From the NCBI RefSeq assembly GCF_027359675.1, contig NZ_CP114787.1, forward strand, positions 128,103 to 192,102: 64,000 nt of DNA, given 5' to 3'. Below the pieces are notes generated by a model. It saw nothing but the letters and a program-made list of their open reading frames with translations, was not told the origin of the DNA and did no database searches. The DNA comes from Roseibium sp. Sym1 (GTDB lineage: Bacteria > Pseudomonadota > Alphaproteobacteria > Rhizobiales > Stappiaceae). Position 1 is the first letter of the stretch. Each line of letters opens with the position of its first letter. Below, piece by piece: positions 34,370-42,330 of the stretch. The position numbers were made by a program, and so were the translations under genes.

Positions 34370-35517
34370 CCGACTGGAACGCGATGAGCGACGAGGATTT
34401 CCGCCGGGAGGTCCGGCAATTCTTCGAAACCGACTACCCCGAGGAGCTGCGCCACCTGCCGCACCGCCCGACGTTTGCCGAGATTGAGCATTGGCACCGG
34501 AAACTGCACGCCAAAGGCTGGGTTGCACCGGCCTGGCCCGCCGAATTCGGCGGGATGGGGCTGAATGCCGGTAAGCTTCTGATCTTCTACGAGGAACAAC
34601 AGCACTGGGGCGTTGTCCGAGGCCGTGACATGGGCGTGCAGATGGTCGGCCCACTGATCATCAAGTTCGGCACGCAGGATCAGAAGGATTACTGGCTGCC
34701 CCGGATTCTGAGCTGCGAAGACATCTGGTGCCAGGGCTATTCCGAGCCCGGTGCGGGGTCGGATCTGGCCAACCTGCGCACGCGCGCGGAAATCGACGGG
34801 GACGATTTCGTCATCAATGGCCAGAAGATCTGGACGACGATGGCACATGACGCCACGCATATTTTCATGCTGGTACGCACCGATCCTGACACGCCCAGGA
34901 AACAGCAGGGGATCAGCTTTGTTCTGGCGCCGATGGACCAGCCCGGTGTTGAGGTGCGCACAATCCGGACGCTGGCCGGCGAAACAGAGTTTTGCGAGGT
35001 CTTCTTCGACGATGCACGCACGCCGCGCGCAAACCTCGTGGGTGAGTTGAACAAGGGCTGGACGATGGCCAAGGCGCTCTTGAGCTTCGAGCGCATCTTC
35101 ATCGGTGCGCCTAACCTTGCGCAGAATGCACTGGGTCAACTGGAAAGTTTTGCCCGCGGACGCGGTGCCTTTGACGATCCGGTGTTCCGTGACCGCTTCG
35201 CTCAGGCGGCACTGGATGTGGAAGATCATGCCGCGCTTTATGCCCGTTTTGCAGATCAGCTCAAACGCGGCGAGACGCTGGGCGCGGATGTGTCCATGCT
35301 GAAGATTTGGGTGACCGAGTGCTTTCAGCGTATCACCGAGCTGATGATCGAGGCGGCCGGCCCCGATGGGGGCACGATCGGCCCGCTTCAGGTTGGCAAT
35401 GTCAGCGTGGACGTTCTGTCGAGCTTTTATAAGGCGAGACCGACGACGATCTACGGTGGCTCGAACGAAATCCAGAGAAACATCCTGTCCAAGGCCGTCC
35501 TCGGGCTGCCTGGTTGA
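34366..35517 (+). CDS. Acyl-CoA dehydrogenase, catalytic partner subunit
   Basis: 383 aa. 'GYSEPGAGSDLANLRTRAEI' and 'GQKIWTTMAHDATHIFMLVR' are intact, the Glu in 'LSFERIFIGAP' fits the catalytic base, and the C-terminus 'TTIYGGSNEIQRNILSKAVL' is normal. The N-terminal part 'PAWPAEFGGMGLNAGKLLIF' is typical of the FadE17/26/29 group acting on bulky substrates. It is coupled to the degenerate subunit at 33242 and should form a heterotetramer with it. Confidence 0.89.
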   Translation: MTDWNAMSDEDFRREVRQFFETDYPEELRHLPHRPTFAEIEHWHRKLHAKGWVAPAWPAEFGGMGLNAGKLLIFYEEQQHWGVVRGRDMGVQMVGPLIIKFGTQDQKDYWLPRILSCEDIWCQGYSEPGAGSDLANLRTRAEIDGDDFVINGQKIWTTMAHDATHIFMLVRTDPDTPRKQQGISFVLAPMDQPGVEVRTIRTLAGETEFCEVFFDDARTPRANLVGELNKGWTMAKALLSFERIFIGAPNLAQNALGQLESFARGRGAFDDPVFRDRFAQAALDVEDHAALYARFADQLKRGETLGADVSMLKIWVTECFQRITELMIEAAGPDGGTIGPLQVGNVSVDVLSSFYKARPTTIYGGSNEIQRNILSKAVLGLPG

Positions 35518-35545
35518 CTCAATACCCTACGGAGGAAATAGAACT

Positions 35546-36355
35546 ATGTCGGATCGTTATGCAAAGTACGACAAACTGAAATTTGACTACCCGGCGGATC
35601 GCGTACTGCGCATCACCTTCGACCGGCCCGAGTCCTTCAATTCCGTGGATGCGGAAACCCACACCCAGATGACGGACATGTGGATCGACATCGACCGCGA
35701 CCCCGACATCAACGCGGTCATCGTGACCGGCGCGGGCAAGGCGTTTTCCGCCGGCGGCGATTTCAGCCTGATCGAAAACATGATTGGCAATTCGCATGAG
35801 ATCATGAAGACGTGGAAAGAAGCCAAGGATCTCGTCTACAACATCATCAACTGCAACAAGCCGATCATTTCCGCGATCAATGGCCCTGCGGCCGGTGCCG
35901 GCCTAGTGGTTGCCATCCTGGCGGATATCTCGATCGCCGGAAAACGGGCCAGGATCGTTGATGGTCACCCGCGTCTGGGTGTTGCCGCCGGTGACGTCGC
36001 GGCGATCATCTGGCCGCTGCTGACGTCGATGGCCAAGGCGAAATACTATCTGATGACCTGCAAGCAGGTGTCGGGCGAAGAGGCCGAGCGCATCGGTCTG
36101 GTGTCAATGTGCGTCGAAGATGACGAGCTGCAGCAGATCGCTTTGGACACGGCCATCGAACTGGCCAACGGCTCTCAAAGCGCGATCCGCTGGACCAAGT
36201 ATTCGCTGAACAACTGGCTGCGCCAGGCCGGCCCCATCTTTGATGCGTCGACCGCGCTGGAGATGCTTGGCTTCATGAGCGAGGACGTCAAGGAAGGTGT
36301 GCTGTCACACCGCGAGAAGCGCGCGCCAAACTTCCGCAAGGACTGCCCGCTCTAA
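35546..36355 (+). CDS. Enoyl-CoA hydratase/isomerase family protein
   Basis: 269 aa. The ATG at 35546 follows GGAGGAAA; the longer frame from 35366 overlaps the dehydrogenase and is rejected. Crotonase motifs are 'GKAFSAGGDFSLIENMIGN' and 'INGPAAGAGLVVAILADISI'. The second catalytic region 'DGHPRLGVAAGDVAAIIWPL' has Asp/Gly rather than the hydratase Glu, as in some C-C hydrolases and isomerases of the superfamily (for example 6-oxocamphor-hydrolase-like members). It could therefore catalyse a reaction other than simple hydration. Confidence 0.85.
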   Translation: MSDRYAKYDKLKFDYPADRVLRITFDRPESFNSVDAETHTQMTDMWIDIDRDPDINAVIVTGAGKAFSAGGDFSLIENMIGNSHEIMKTWKEAKDLVYNIINCNKPIISAINGPAAGAGLVVAILADISIAGKRARIVDGHPRLGVAAGDVAAIIWPLLTSMAKAKYYLMTCKQVSGEEAERIGLVSMCVEDDELQQIALDTAIELANGSQSAIRWTKYSLNNWLRQAGPIFDASTALEMLGFMSEDVKEGVLSHREKRAPNFRKDCPL

Positions 36356-36376
36356 CGCCCGATTGGACGAGGAGGC

Positions 36377-37579
36377 ATGGAAATGTCTGAAGATATCTAC
36401 CAAGATATAGCTCAAGCCTATGCCGCTGCGGCCGAAAAAGCTCCTGGCCTGAAATCGCGATTCACGGCTGCCAGATTCGATCCGGCAGCCGTCACATCGG
36501 TGGCGGACCTCTCGCGTCTTCCAGTGATGAAAAAGGAAGAACTTCTGAAGATCCAGCGCGAGAACCCGCCCTTTGGCGGGTTCCTGGCGTCTGATCTGAA
36601 GGATATCGGGCGGATCTACGTGTCCCCCGGCCCGATTTTCGAACCGGCCCTTTCGGGCGGGGGCGGTCACGGTCTGGACCTGCTGTTCAAGGCGGCAGGC
36701 GTGGGGTCGGGGGATATCATCCTGAACACCTGGATGTATCATCTGGTGCCCGCGGGACTTTTGTTCGACGAAGCCGCACAGGCTGCGGGCGCCACGGTGA
36801 TCCCCGGCGGCGTCGGCAATACCGAGCTTCAGGCACAGATCATCGTCGAAACCGGCGTGACTTCGATCTGCGCCTCGACCGCGTTTTTCCTAACGCTGGC
36901 GGAAAAGGTGATAGAAACCTATGGCCGGGACGCATGGAAGGTGAAATCCGCGTTCCTCGGCGGTGAGATGGGCGACTGGATGGCCAAGCGCCGCCGGATC
37001 GCGGAAGACTATGGCGTGTCGACTTGGGCTGCCTATGCCACTGCGGATTCGGGCCTTGTCGCATATGAGGATGGCGGCGAAGGCTATCTGGTTCATCCCG
37101 ACCGCGTGGTGCAGATCTGCGACCCGGTCAGTGGTGAACAGGTCGGTCACGGGGAACCGGGTGAGGTTGTTGTGACCGCGCGCGATGCCACCTGGCCGAT
37201 GATCCGGTTTGGCACCGGCGACAGTGCCTTCGCGCTGGAGAGCAACGCGGATGGCAGCGTCAGCCGCCTGTCGGCGTTGCAGGGCCGGGTCGGCGCGGCG
37301 GTGAAGGTGCGCGAGATCTTCGTCTATCCGCGCGTGGTCGAGGAGGTTGTCATCGCCACGCCGGGTGCCAAGGCGGCTCAAGCCATCGTGACCCGCGAGA
37401 ACGACCGCGACACGATCCGCCTGTCCCTAGTGCTGGAAGAGGGCGCGGACGAGCAAGCCGGCCGTGAGGCCGCCAACGAAGCGTTTAAGTTGCATGCCCG
37501 CATTCGCGCCGACGACGTCGCTATTGTTCAGTCGCTGCCGGAAAACGCTCCACTAATCGTCAACCAGAAGGATGGTTGA
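36377..37579 (+). CDS. PaaK-like AMP-binding protein without a clear phosphate loop
   Basis: 400 aa (or 398 from ATG at 36383). It aligns to phenylacetate-CoA ligases over 'SRLPVMKKEELLKIQRENPP', 'GSGDIILNTWMYHLVPAGLL' and 'STWAAYATADSGLVAYE'. Where PaaK has the Ser/Gly-rich phosphate loop (SSGTTGKP), this protein reads 'YVSPGPIFEPALSGGGGHGL', so ATP binding by the usual loop is doubtful. The C-terminal domain is present. It is the last gene of the operon. It may use a different activation chemistry or bind the acyl group without adenylating it. Confidence 0.82.
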   Translation: MEMSEDIYQDIAQAYAAAAEKAPGLKSRFTAARFDPAAVTSVADLSRLPVMKKEELLKIQRENPPFGGFLASDLKDIGRIYVSPGPIFEPALSGGGGHGLDLLFKAAGVGSGDIILNTWMYHLVPAGLLFDEAAQAAGATVIPGGVGNTELQAQIIVETGVTSICASTAFFLTLAEKVIETYGRDAWKVKSAFLGGEMGDWMAKRRRIAEDYGVSTWAAYATADSGLVAYEDGGEGYLVHPDRVVQICDPVSGEQVGHGEPGEVVVTARDATWPMIRFGTGDSAFALESNADGSVSRLSALQGRVGAAVKVREIFVYPRVVEEVVIATPGAKAAQAIVTRENDRDTIRLSLVLEEGADEQAGREAANEAFKLHARIRADDVAIVQSLPENAPLIVNQKDG

Positions 37580-37835
37580 TGGCGCAGGCTTCGCCATACA
37601 GGACTGTATTGTTAAAGCTCAAGGCTGGCTCAGCACCAAGACCTGATCAGGGCTTAAACGTGACGCAGGTTTCCATATGCGGAGAACCACCCGATGTCGG
37701 GGACAGTAGTCGTGACAGGTGACGCGGTGCGAGTTGTAACATCAGAAGAAACATGTCGCGTCCGATGTCCTGCCCTTATTTATCCTGCGAAGCGCGAGAA
37801 CTTCATCTGATATGCGCGGATTCAATGTTGTAGCG

Positions 37836-38681
37836 ATGATCATTCCTGTCGAAATTGAACAATTGCGAAAATGGATTGGCCGGAAACAAACCGATACAGA
37901 AGTGTTGACTCCAGCATTTGTAAGGCGATTCAACGCCACGTTCGATCGGGATGCGCCTACCGAGATCGGCGATCTTGCGCCGATGCTTATACACTATCGT
38001 CTGACCCAGCCAAGTGCACCGTGTGCGAGTCTCGGTCCTGACGGTCATCCCGAACGCGGCGACTTTCTGCCCCCGGTGCCACTCCCGCGAAGGATGTGGG
38101 CTGGCAGTACGTTGACGTTCCATGAGGAGATCAATGTCGGTGATCTCTTGCATCGTCGGTCGACTGTCAAGGACCTGGAGTTAAAGCAGGGCCGGAGCGG
38201 ACGGTTGTGTTTTGTCACCGTTGAGCACGAAATATCCTGTAGAAGACATTTGGTTGTGAGTGAGTGCCTGGACATTGTTTATCGCGATGGCGACACAGCT
38301 GCAGGTGTGACGGCCTGTGCGTCCCAAATAGCGCCTGCTGGTTCGTATAGTCGGCGAGTCGTCCCTTCGGCACCAATGTTGTTCCGATATTCGGCGATTA
38401 CATTCAATAGTCATCGTATTCACTATGACAAGCCATATGCCATTGAGACGGAGGGTTATCCAGGTCTCGTCATTCACGGTCCATTGCGGGCCACCCTGCT
38501 TTGCCAAATGGCGGCGGATCTCAAAGGAAGAACGCCCCGGATGTTCCGTTTCCGTAGTCAGTCTCCGATTTTCGATGACACGGATTTCGCGATCAATGCA
38601 CAGGAGGATATCAAAGGACTACGATTGTGGACTTCACGTCGCGATGGTCCAATAGCAATGGAGGCGTTCGCTGAATGGTAG
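37836..38681 (+). CDS. HTD2-like (mesaconyl-C4-CoA hydratase type) dehydratase
   Basis: About 281 aa from ATG 37836, which matches the family N-terminus 'MIIPVEIEQLRKWIGRKQTD'; ATG 37812 would add 8 residues and neither start has a clear ribosome-binding site. The catalytic hotdog signature is 'ITFNSHRIHYDKPYAIETEG' then YPGLVIHGPL, characteristic of FAS1-like/HTD2 hydratases such as mesaconyl-C4-CoA hydratase. It overlaps the CitE-like lyase gene by 7 bp. Together they resemble the hydratase and lyase of mesaconate/itaconate assimilation. The preceding 256 bp holds no gene and no copy of the TetR operator, and codon use is more AT-rich than in the rest of the island. Confidence 0.85.
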   Translation: MIIPVEIEQLRKWIGRKQTDTEVLTPAFVRRFNATFDRDAPTEIGDLAPMLIHYRLTQPSAPCASLGPDGHPERGDFLPPVPLPRRMWAGSTLTFHEEINVGDLLHRRSTVKDLELKQGRSGRLCFVTVEHEISCRRHLVVSECLDIVYRDGDTAAGVTACASQIAPAGSYSRRVVPSAPMLFRYSAITFNSHRIHYDKPYAIETEGYPGLVIHGPLRATLLCQMAADLKGRTPRMFRFRSQSPIFDDTDFAINAQEDIKGLRLWTSRRDGPIAMEAFAEW

Positions 38682-39466
38682 GCTTTATACAAGCGCCGCT
38701 GTTTGTCCCTGCGTCACGGCCCACGCTATTTCCCAAAGCAGTGCTTTCGCGTCCAGACGCGGTAATACTTGATCTTGAGGACGCCGTGGCGGAACATCAC
38801 AAGGAGGTCGCACGGGCGAATATTGGCTGCGATTTCACCAGTCTTCCGGTCATCGTCCGGATAAACGGCAGAGGCACGAAATGGCACGAGGCCGATATCG
38901 CCGCAGTGAGCAACTTGCGTGGAGTGGCAGTCATGCTGCCCAAATCGGAGTATCCCGAGGAAGTGGCAGGCGTTGTTTCCAAATTGAACGGCAGTCCACT
39001 AATAGCACTAATCGAGACGGCGCGGGGTGTGGCGCAGGCTCGCGCCATTGCGGCGCAGAAAGGGGTGGTTCGTCTCGCATTCGGGTCTATCGATTTCTGC
39101 GCTGATATGGGGTGCGGACACCTGCGCGAAGTCCTCTTGCCGGCAAGGTCCGAGTTGGTTCTGGCATCGCGTCTTGCCGGAATCATGGCGCCAATCGATG
39201 GAGTAACGATGCAGTTGAACGATAGAGCACTTGCCTATGACGACGCAGCGCACGCGCGCAATCTTGGTATGACCGGAAAGCTCTGTATTCATCCGAGCCA
39301 AATAGCGGAAGTAAAACGCGCATTCGCGCCAACAGAGTCAGAAATTGACTGGGCGCATCGGGTAATAGCTACTGGCGATGGTGCTGTCTCTATTGACGGT
39401 ATCATGGTGGACGAACCTGCGCGCGCCCGGGCCCGAACCGTTCTTGCGACCGTGGAGCGGAGATAA
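38675..39466 (+). CDS. CitE-like CoA-ester lyase (HpcH/HpaI superfamily)
   Basis: 263 aa. 'FVPASRPTLFPKAVLSRPDA' then VILDLEDAV is the N-terminal signature with Mg-binding acidic residues; 'ALIETARGVAQARAIAAQ' carries the metal-ligand Glu, and 'GSIDFCADMG' the Asp. 'GKLCIHPSQIAEVKRAF' is the conserved C-terminal motif. Members cleave citramalyl-, malyl- or beta-methylmalyl-CoA. Given the coupled HTD2-like hydratase, (S)-citramalyl-CoA cleavage to acetyl-CoA and pyruvate is the most likely reaction. A CoA-transferase for the free acid could be one of the CaiB proteins of the island. Confidence 0.87.
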   Translation: MVGFIQAPLFVPASRPTLFPKAVLSRPDAVILDLEDAVAEHHKEVARANIGCDFTSLPVIVRINGRGTKWHEADIAAVSNLRGVAVMLPKSEYPEEVAGVVSKLNGSPLIALIETARGVAQARAIAAQKGVVRLAFGSIDFCADMGCGHLREVLLPARSELVLASRLAGIMAPIDGVTMQLNDRALAYDDAAHARNLGMTGKLCIHPSQIAEVKRAFAPTESEIDWAHRVIATGDGAVSIDGIMVDEPARARARTVLATVERR

Positions 39467-39641
39467 TGTTATCGTCGAAGCTTACAAAAAGGATATGGCT
39501 AGAATAAATACGCCATGTCGTAAGCAGCCAACAATGATAAAAATTAGTTACGGCATATATCTCAAGCCAATATATAGTATTCGTAGTTGTGCATTCTCAA
39601 CACTGTATAAATGGGTAGACTAAACATTTTTAAGATTGCAT

Positions 39642-40229
39642 TAGGGTTCAGACTCAATCATAGCCAGAATGCGACGAGTGTTGCCAGGGCGACGGCGGAG
39701 AGGAAGTTTCTGGCGAGTTTATCATAGCGGGTTGCCACCCGGCGGAAGTCCTTCAACCGGCAGAAGGCGTTTTCGATGAGGTGGCGGTTTTTGTAGCGGC
39801 GCTTGTCATATCGGATGACACGCTTTCGGTTCGAGCGCCCGGGAATGACCGGGACGATTTGAGATTGGCGCAGATGCCTTCGCAAGCTGTTGGCATCGTA
39901 TCCCTTGTCTGCGAGCAGGTATTTTGCACCCTGTAAGCCAGCCAGTAGATGCGGTGCGACCGGACTGTCTGCGGCATTGCCGCCAGTCAACATGAAAGCG
40001 AAGGGTCGCCCGATTACGTCGGTAAGGGCATGGATTTTAGTGGTTTGGCCGCCACGCGACGGCCCGATCGCCTGATTTTTCGCCCCCCTTTACCGCCATG
40101 GGCCGAGCGGTGTGCCTTGACATAGGTGCTGTCGATGGAAGTGCTCCTTGTCACCGCACCGGAGGTTGCCAGCGCTTCTACAAGGTCGATCCAGAAGCGC
40201 AACCTGATGCCTGCAGCGCCATGGTCAGC
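39642..40229 (-). mobile_element. IS5-family (IS427-like) remnant, 5' end lost
   Basis: One end is recognisable near 39643 (GGGTTCAGACTCAAT). Inside are the transposase C-terminal ORF and the end of the first ORF on the minus strand. The other end is absent: at about 40229 the sequence passes directly into an IS3-family orfB, so the two elements are joined by insertion plus deletion. Confidence 0.78.
39658..40202 (-). pseudogene. IS5-family transposase remnant in two frames
   Basis: The upstream frame (40202 to 40014) encodes 'SIDSTYVKAHRSAHGGKGG' and the downstream frame (39993 to 39658) 'MLTGGNAADSPVAPHLLAGL', 'YLLADKGYDANSLRRHL' and 'YKNRHLIENAFCRLKDFRRV', the DDE transposase of the IS427 group. 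A frame change near the G- and A-rich run at about 40075-40095 may be the programmed frameshift of this group. The first 60 or so residues of OrfA are missing, so the product is inactive. Confidence 0.8.
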
Positions 40230-40875
40230 GTATCGGTGAACGTCACCGCCAGCTCTCGCGGTGACAGCTCCGGCTCATCGAGGGCAAGGTCGATGACCTT
40301 CTCTCGGACCTCGTCGGGAATGCGGTTCCAGACCCGCCTGGGCTGAGGCTTGCGGTCTTCCAGCGCATCGACGCCGCCGGTGAGGAAGCGGTCATACCAG
40401 CGATTGAAGGTCGCGCGGGGAATGCCGAGCTTGTCCAGCGTTCGCTTGGCCGGCAGATGCGACTGCCCGACGAGCCGGATGATCTCCAGCTTCTCGGAGG
40501 CGAGGTATCTCATTCGTCGTCTCCCCCATCCGCGATCATGCTTTTTTTGAGCAGCCGCAGTTCCAGCGCCTGTTCGGCGACGACCTCTTTCAGATCGCGG
40601 GCCTCACGACGCAGATACTTGACCTCGTCGCTGGTGGCAGCACGTGCAGTGTCGCCGGCCAACCGCTTCTTGCCGGCTTCGAGGAACTCTTCCGACCAAT
40701 TGTAGTAGAGGCTCTCGGCGATGCCTTCACGCCGGCGCAGCGCGGCAATGCTCTCCTCACCGCGCAAGCCTTCCAGCACGATGCGGATCTTCTCTTCCGC
40801 CGAATAATGCTTGCGGGTGGCGCGGCGGATGTCCTTGATGACCTTCTCCGCCGGCTCCTTCTGTGTCCCGGATTT
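40230..40875 (-). pseudogene. IS3-family transposase OrfA and truncated OrfB
   Basis: OrfA (about 40870 to 40510) reads 'KEPAEKVIKDIRRATRKHY', 'EGIAESLYYNWSEEFLEAGK' and 'EVVAEQALELRLLKKSM', a helix-turn-helix plus leucine-zipper OrfA; no ATG is in frame at its start because a stop lies just upstream. OrfB begins at 40513 overlapping OrfA ('MRYLASEKLEIIRLVGQSHL', 'PDEVREKVIDLALDEPELSP') and breaks off after 'ELAVTFTDT', before the DDE core. It is non-functional. Confidence 0.8.
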
Positions 40876-40880
40876 CCGCT
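40230..40880 (-). mobile_element. IS3-family remnant (orfA and N-terminal orfB)
   Basis: The orfA and the first part of orfB of an IS3 element are present on the minus strand. orfB is cut at about 40230 by the IS5 remnant and the element's left end is not recognisable beyond 40880. Confidence 0.78.
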
Positions 40881-40897
40881 AAGCCAAAATTGTCTCA

Positions 40898-41329
40898 TTG
40901 GTGCTGACCGGCGGACAGTTCCAGCAGCAGTACCTCAGACTCATCGCGCCGAACGACGCCTCCGTGGCCCGGATCAACCAGGAATGCCGGCTGTTCAACG
41001 TGATGGCGCGGGCCGGCGAAACAGCCAATCCCCGCAATGACCTGCTCGAAGCGCTCGGATATCCGAAAACGGACGTCGGCCACCGCAGCCTCAACGCCGC
41101 CCTTTTGCGCCTGCGGGCCAAGGTGACGGAAGCGACCGGCCTCGCCCTGCCGATACAAACGGTAAGAGGGCTGGGCTATGTCGCCCGCAACCTGCTCCGC
41201 GAGCGACGGGAGACCTTGCTCTGGAGTTTAGGAGCACGTCGATACACCGCTGATGGGGTATCACTGCGGTTGGTCTCCACCCCTCACTCCCACTCGATGA
41301 TGCCGGGTGGCTTCGAGGTTACGTCGTAG
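40898..41329 (+). pseudogene. Winged-helix regulator fragment (OmpR/PhoB C-terminal type)
   Basis: The first 100 or so residues hold a response-regulator-type DNA-binding domain: 'PRNDLLEALGYPKTDVGHRS', 'LNAALLRLRAKVTEATGLAL' and 'PIQTVRGLGYVARNLL'. There is no receiver domain because the IS3 remnant abuts its N-terminus. After about 41215 the frame reads into unrelated sequence and across the antisense of a guaA fragment. A GTG at 40901 could start a short product, but this is most likely a gene fragment. Confidence 0.5.
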
Positions 41330-41421
41330 ACGACGCGGTTGATGCCGCGGGCTTCGTCGATAATAGGGGCCGCGGTGTTGCCGAGGAAACCCATGCCGGG
41401 GTGGTAGAAATCCGCCGGCAT
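41284..41421 (-). pseudogene. guaA: 3' fragment of guaA (GMP synthase)
   Basis: The minus strand encodes '[20 protein letters not shown]', '[20 protein letters not shown]' and GIIEWE followed by a stop. This is the C-terminus of glutamine-hydrolysing GMP synthase (family end: [19 protein letters not shown]). About 46 codons are recognisable and nothing upstream matches guaA. The 3' end of guaA is a known integration site for genomic islands, so this may be a carried-over attachment-site copy. The remaining bases to 41554 show no gene. Confidence 0.7.
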
Positions 41422-41554
41422 GTAACAGTGGAAGTTACTGCGCGTTACGGACAGGCATATTCGTAGATGCCGTCAACACCAATCACGCCGACGCCATGCA
41501 CCCGCCGCAGGACGTTCAATGTTCGAGACGAATGACGAACCCACGCCATTGATT

Positions 41555-42259
41555 CTAAATCAGTCCGAGACGAATGGCAGTCGACGCCGCATGCCGGTTG
41601 TTGGCGGCGCCGAGCTTCCGTGTTGCTTCATCGATATATGAGCGAACCGAGCGATAACCAATGCCGAGGGTGTCAGCGATGTCCGGCATCGACATGCCGT
41701 CGGCGAACCATCTCAGGCACTCCGCTTCTCTCGGGGAAAGATGTATGTCGGCTCCCATGCACACATCCTGAGCTATGCGGTCGAGACGTGAATGGACGAA
41801 GGTCACGGCGACGGCTGCGGTAACCGGATCAATCTTTTTGCCGACAGAAATCTCAGGCTCTCCGTTCGCCAGCGTAAATACCATGCGGTCCTTGAAACCG
41901 ACCGGGACGGAAATCGACAGGCCGGCCCGGATATCAAACCGGGCGGATTCGGCGAAGAACCTTATGACATCCCGTCTGCCCGCCCGTTTGGCCTCTTTGG
42001 CAGACCAGGTGAAGATCGGCGGTCCGTGCTTCGCACGGGTGACCACGGGGTCGATCCTCAGATAGTTTCTTTTCACGTAGAGCTCTTGCCACTCGCGCGG
42101 ATAATTGGACACGGCAAAGCTCTCCTGGCCGCGCAGATGAACATAGGCGAAGTAGTCGAACCCGGCGTCTTCGCAGAAGCCCCGCAACGCACGCCGCGCC
42201 GCCCGCTCTTCGAGCGGCAGGGAGAGCGTATCGATCAAATGGAGGAGCAGCTCATTCAC
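41555..42259 (-). CDS. traR: TraR-type LuxR-family quorum-sensing regulator
   Basis: 234 aa, exactly the length of Agrobacterium TraR. The autoinducer-binding domain retains Tyr53, Trp57, Tyr61, Asp70, Pro71, Trp85 and Gly113, the conserved AHL-pocket positions of TraR, within 'SNYPREWQELYVKRNYLRID' and 'PIFTWSAKEA'. The C-terminal GerE helix-turn-helix is 'LSPREAECLRWFADGMSMPD' then IADTLGIGYRSV. It lies downstream of trbI on the same strand, as traR does on pNGR234a. Neither an AHL synthase (traI) nor the antiactivator traM is in the window. Two tra-box-like palindromes between trbB and repA are its likely targets. Confidence 0.9.
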   Translation of the reverse strand: MNELLLHLIDTLSLPLEERAARRALRGFCEDAGFDYFAYVHLRGQESFAVSNYPREWQELYVKRNYLRIDPVVTRAKHGPPIFTWSAKEAKRAGRRDVIRFFAESARFDIRAGLSISVPVGFKDRMVFTLANGEPEISVGKKIDPVTAAVAVTFVHSRLDRIAQDVCMGADIHLSPREAECLRWFADGMSMPDIADTLGIGYRSVRSYIDEATRKLGAANNRHAASTAIRLGLI

Positions 42260-42330
42260 GTGTGTATTGGCCCGTGGCGTTAAGGCGCGACGCGAGGCGC
42301 TCCAACGCGACGCAAATGGGGATCGAAGAC

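Noticed and set aside
39378..39623. 81-aa frame after the CitE-like gene
   Set aside because: It starts inside the lyase gene and runs through AT-rich DNA with no recognisable protein; probably chance.
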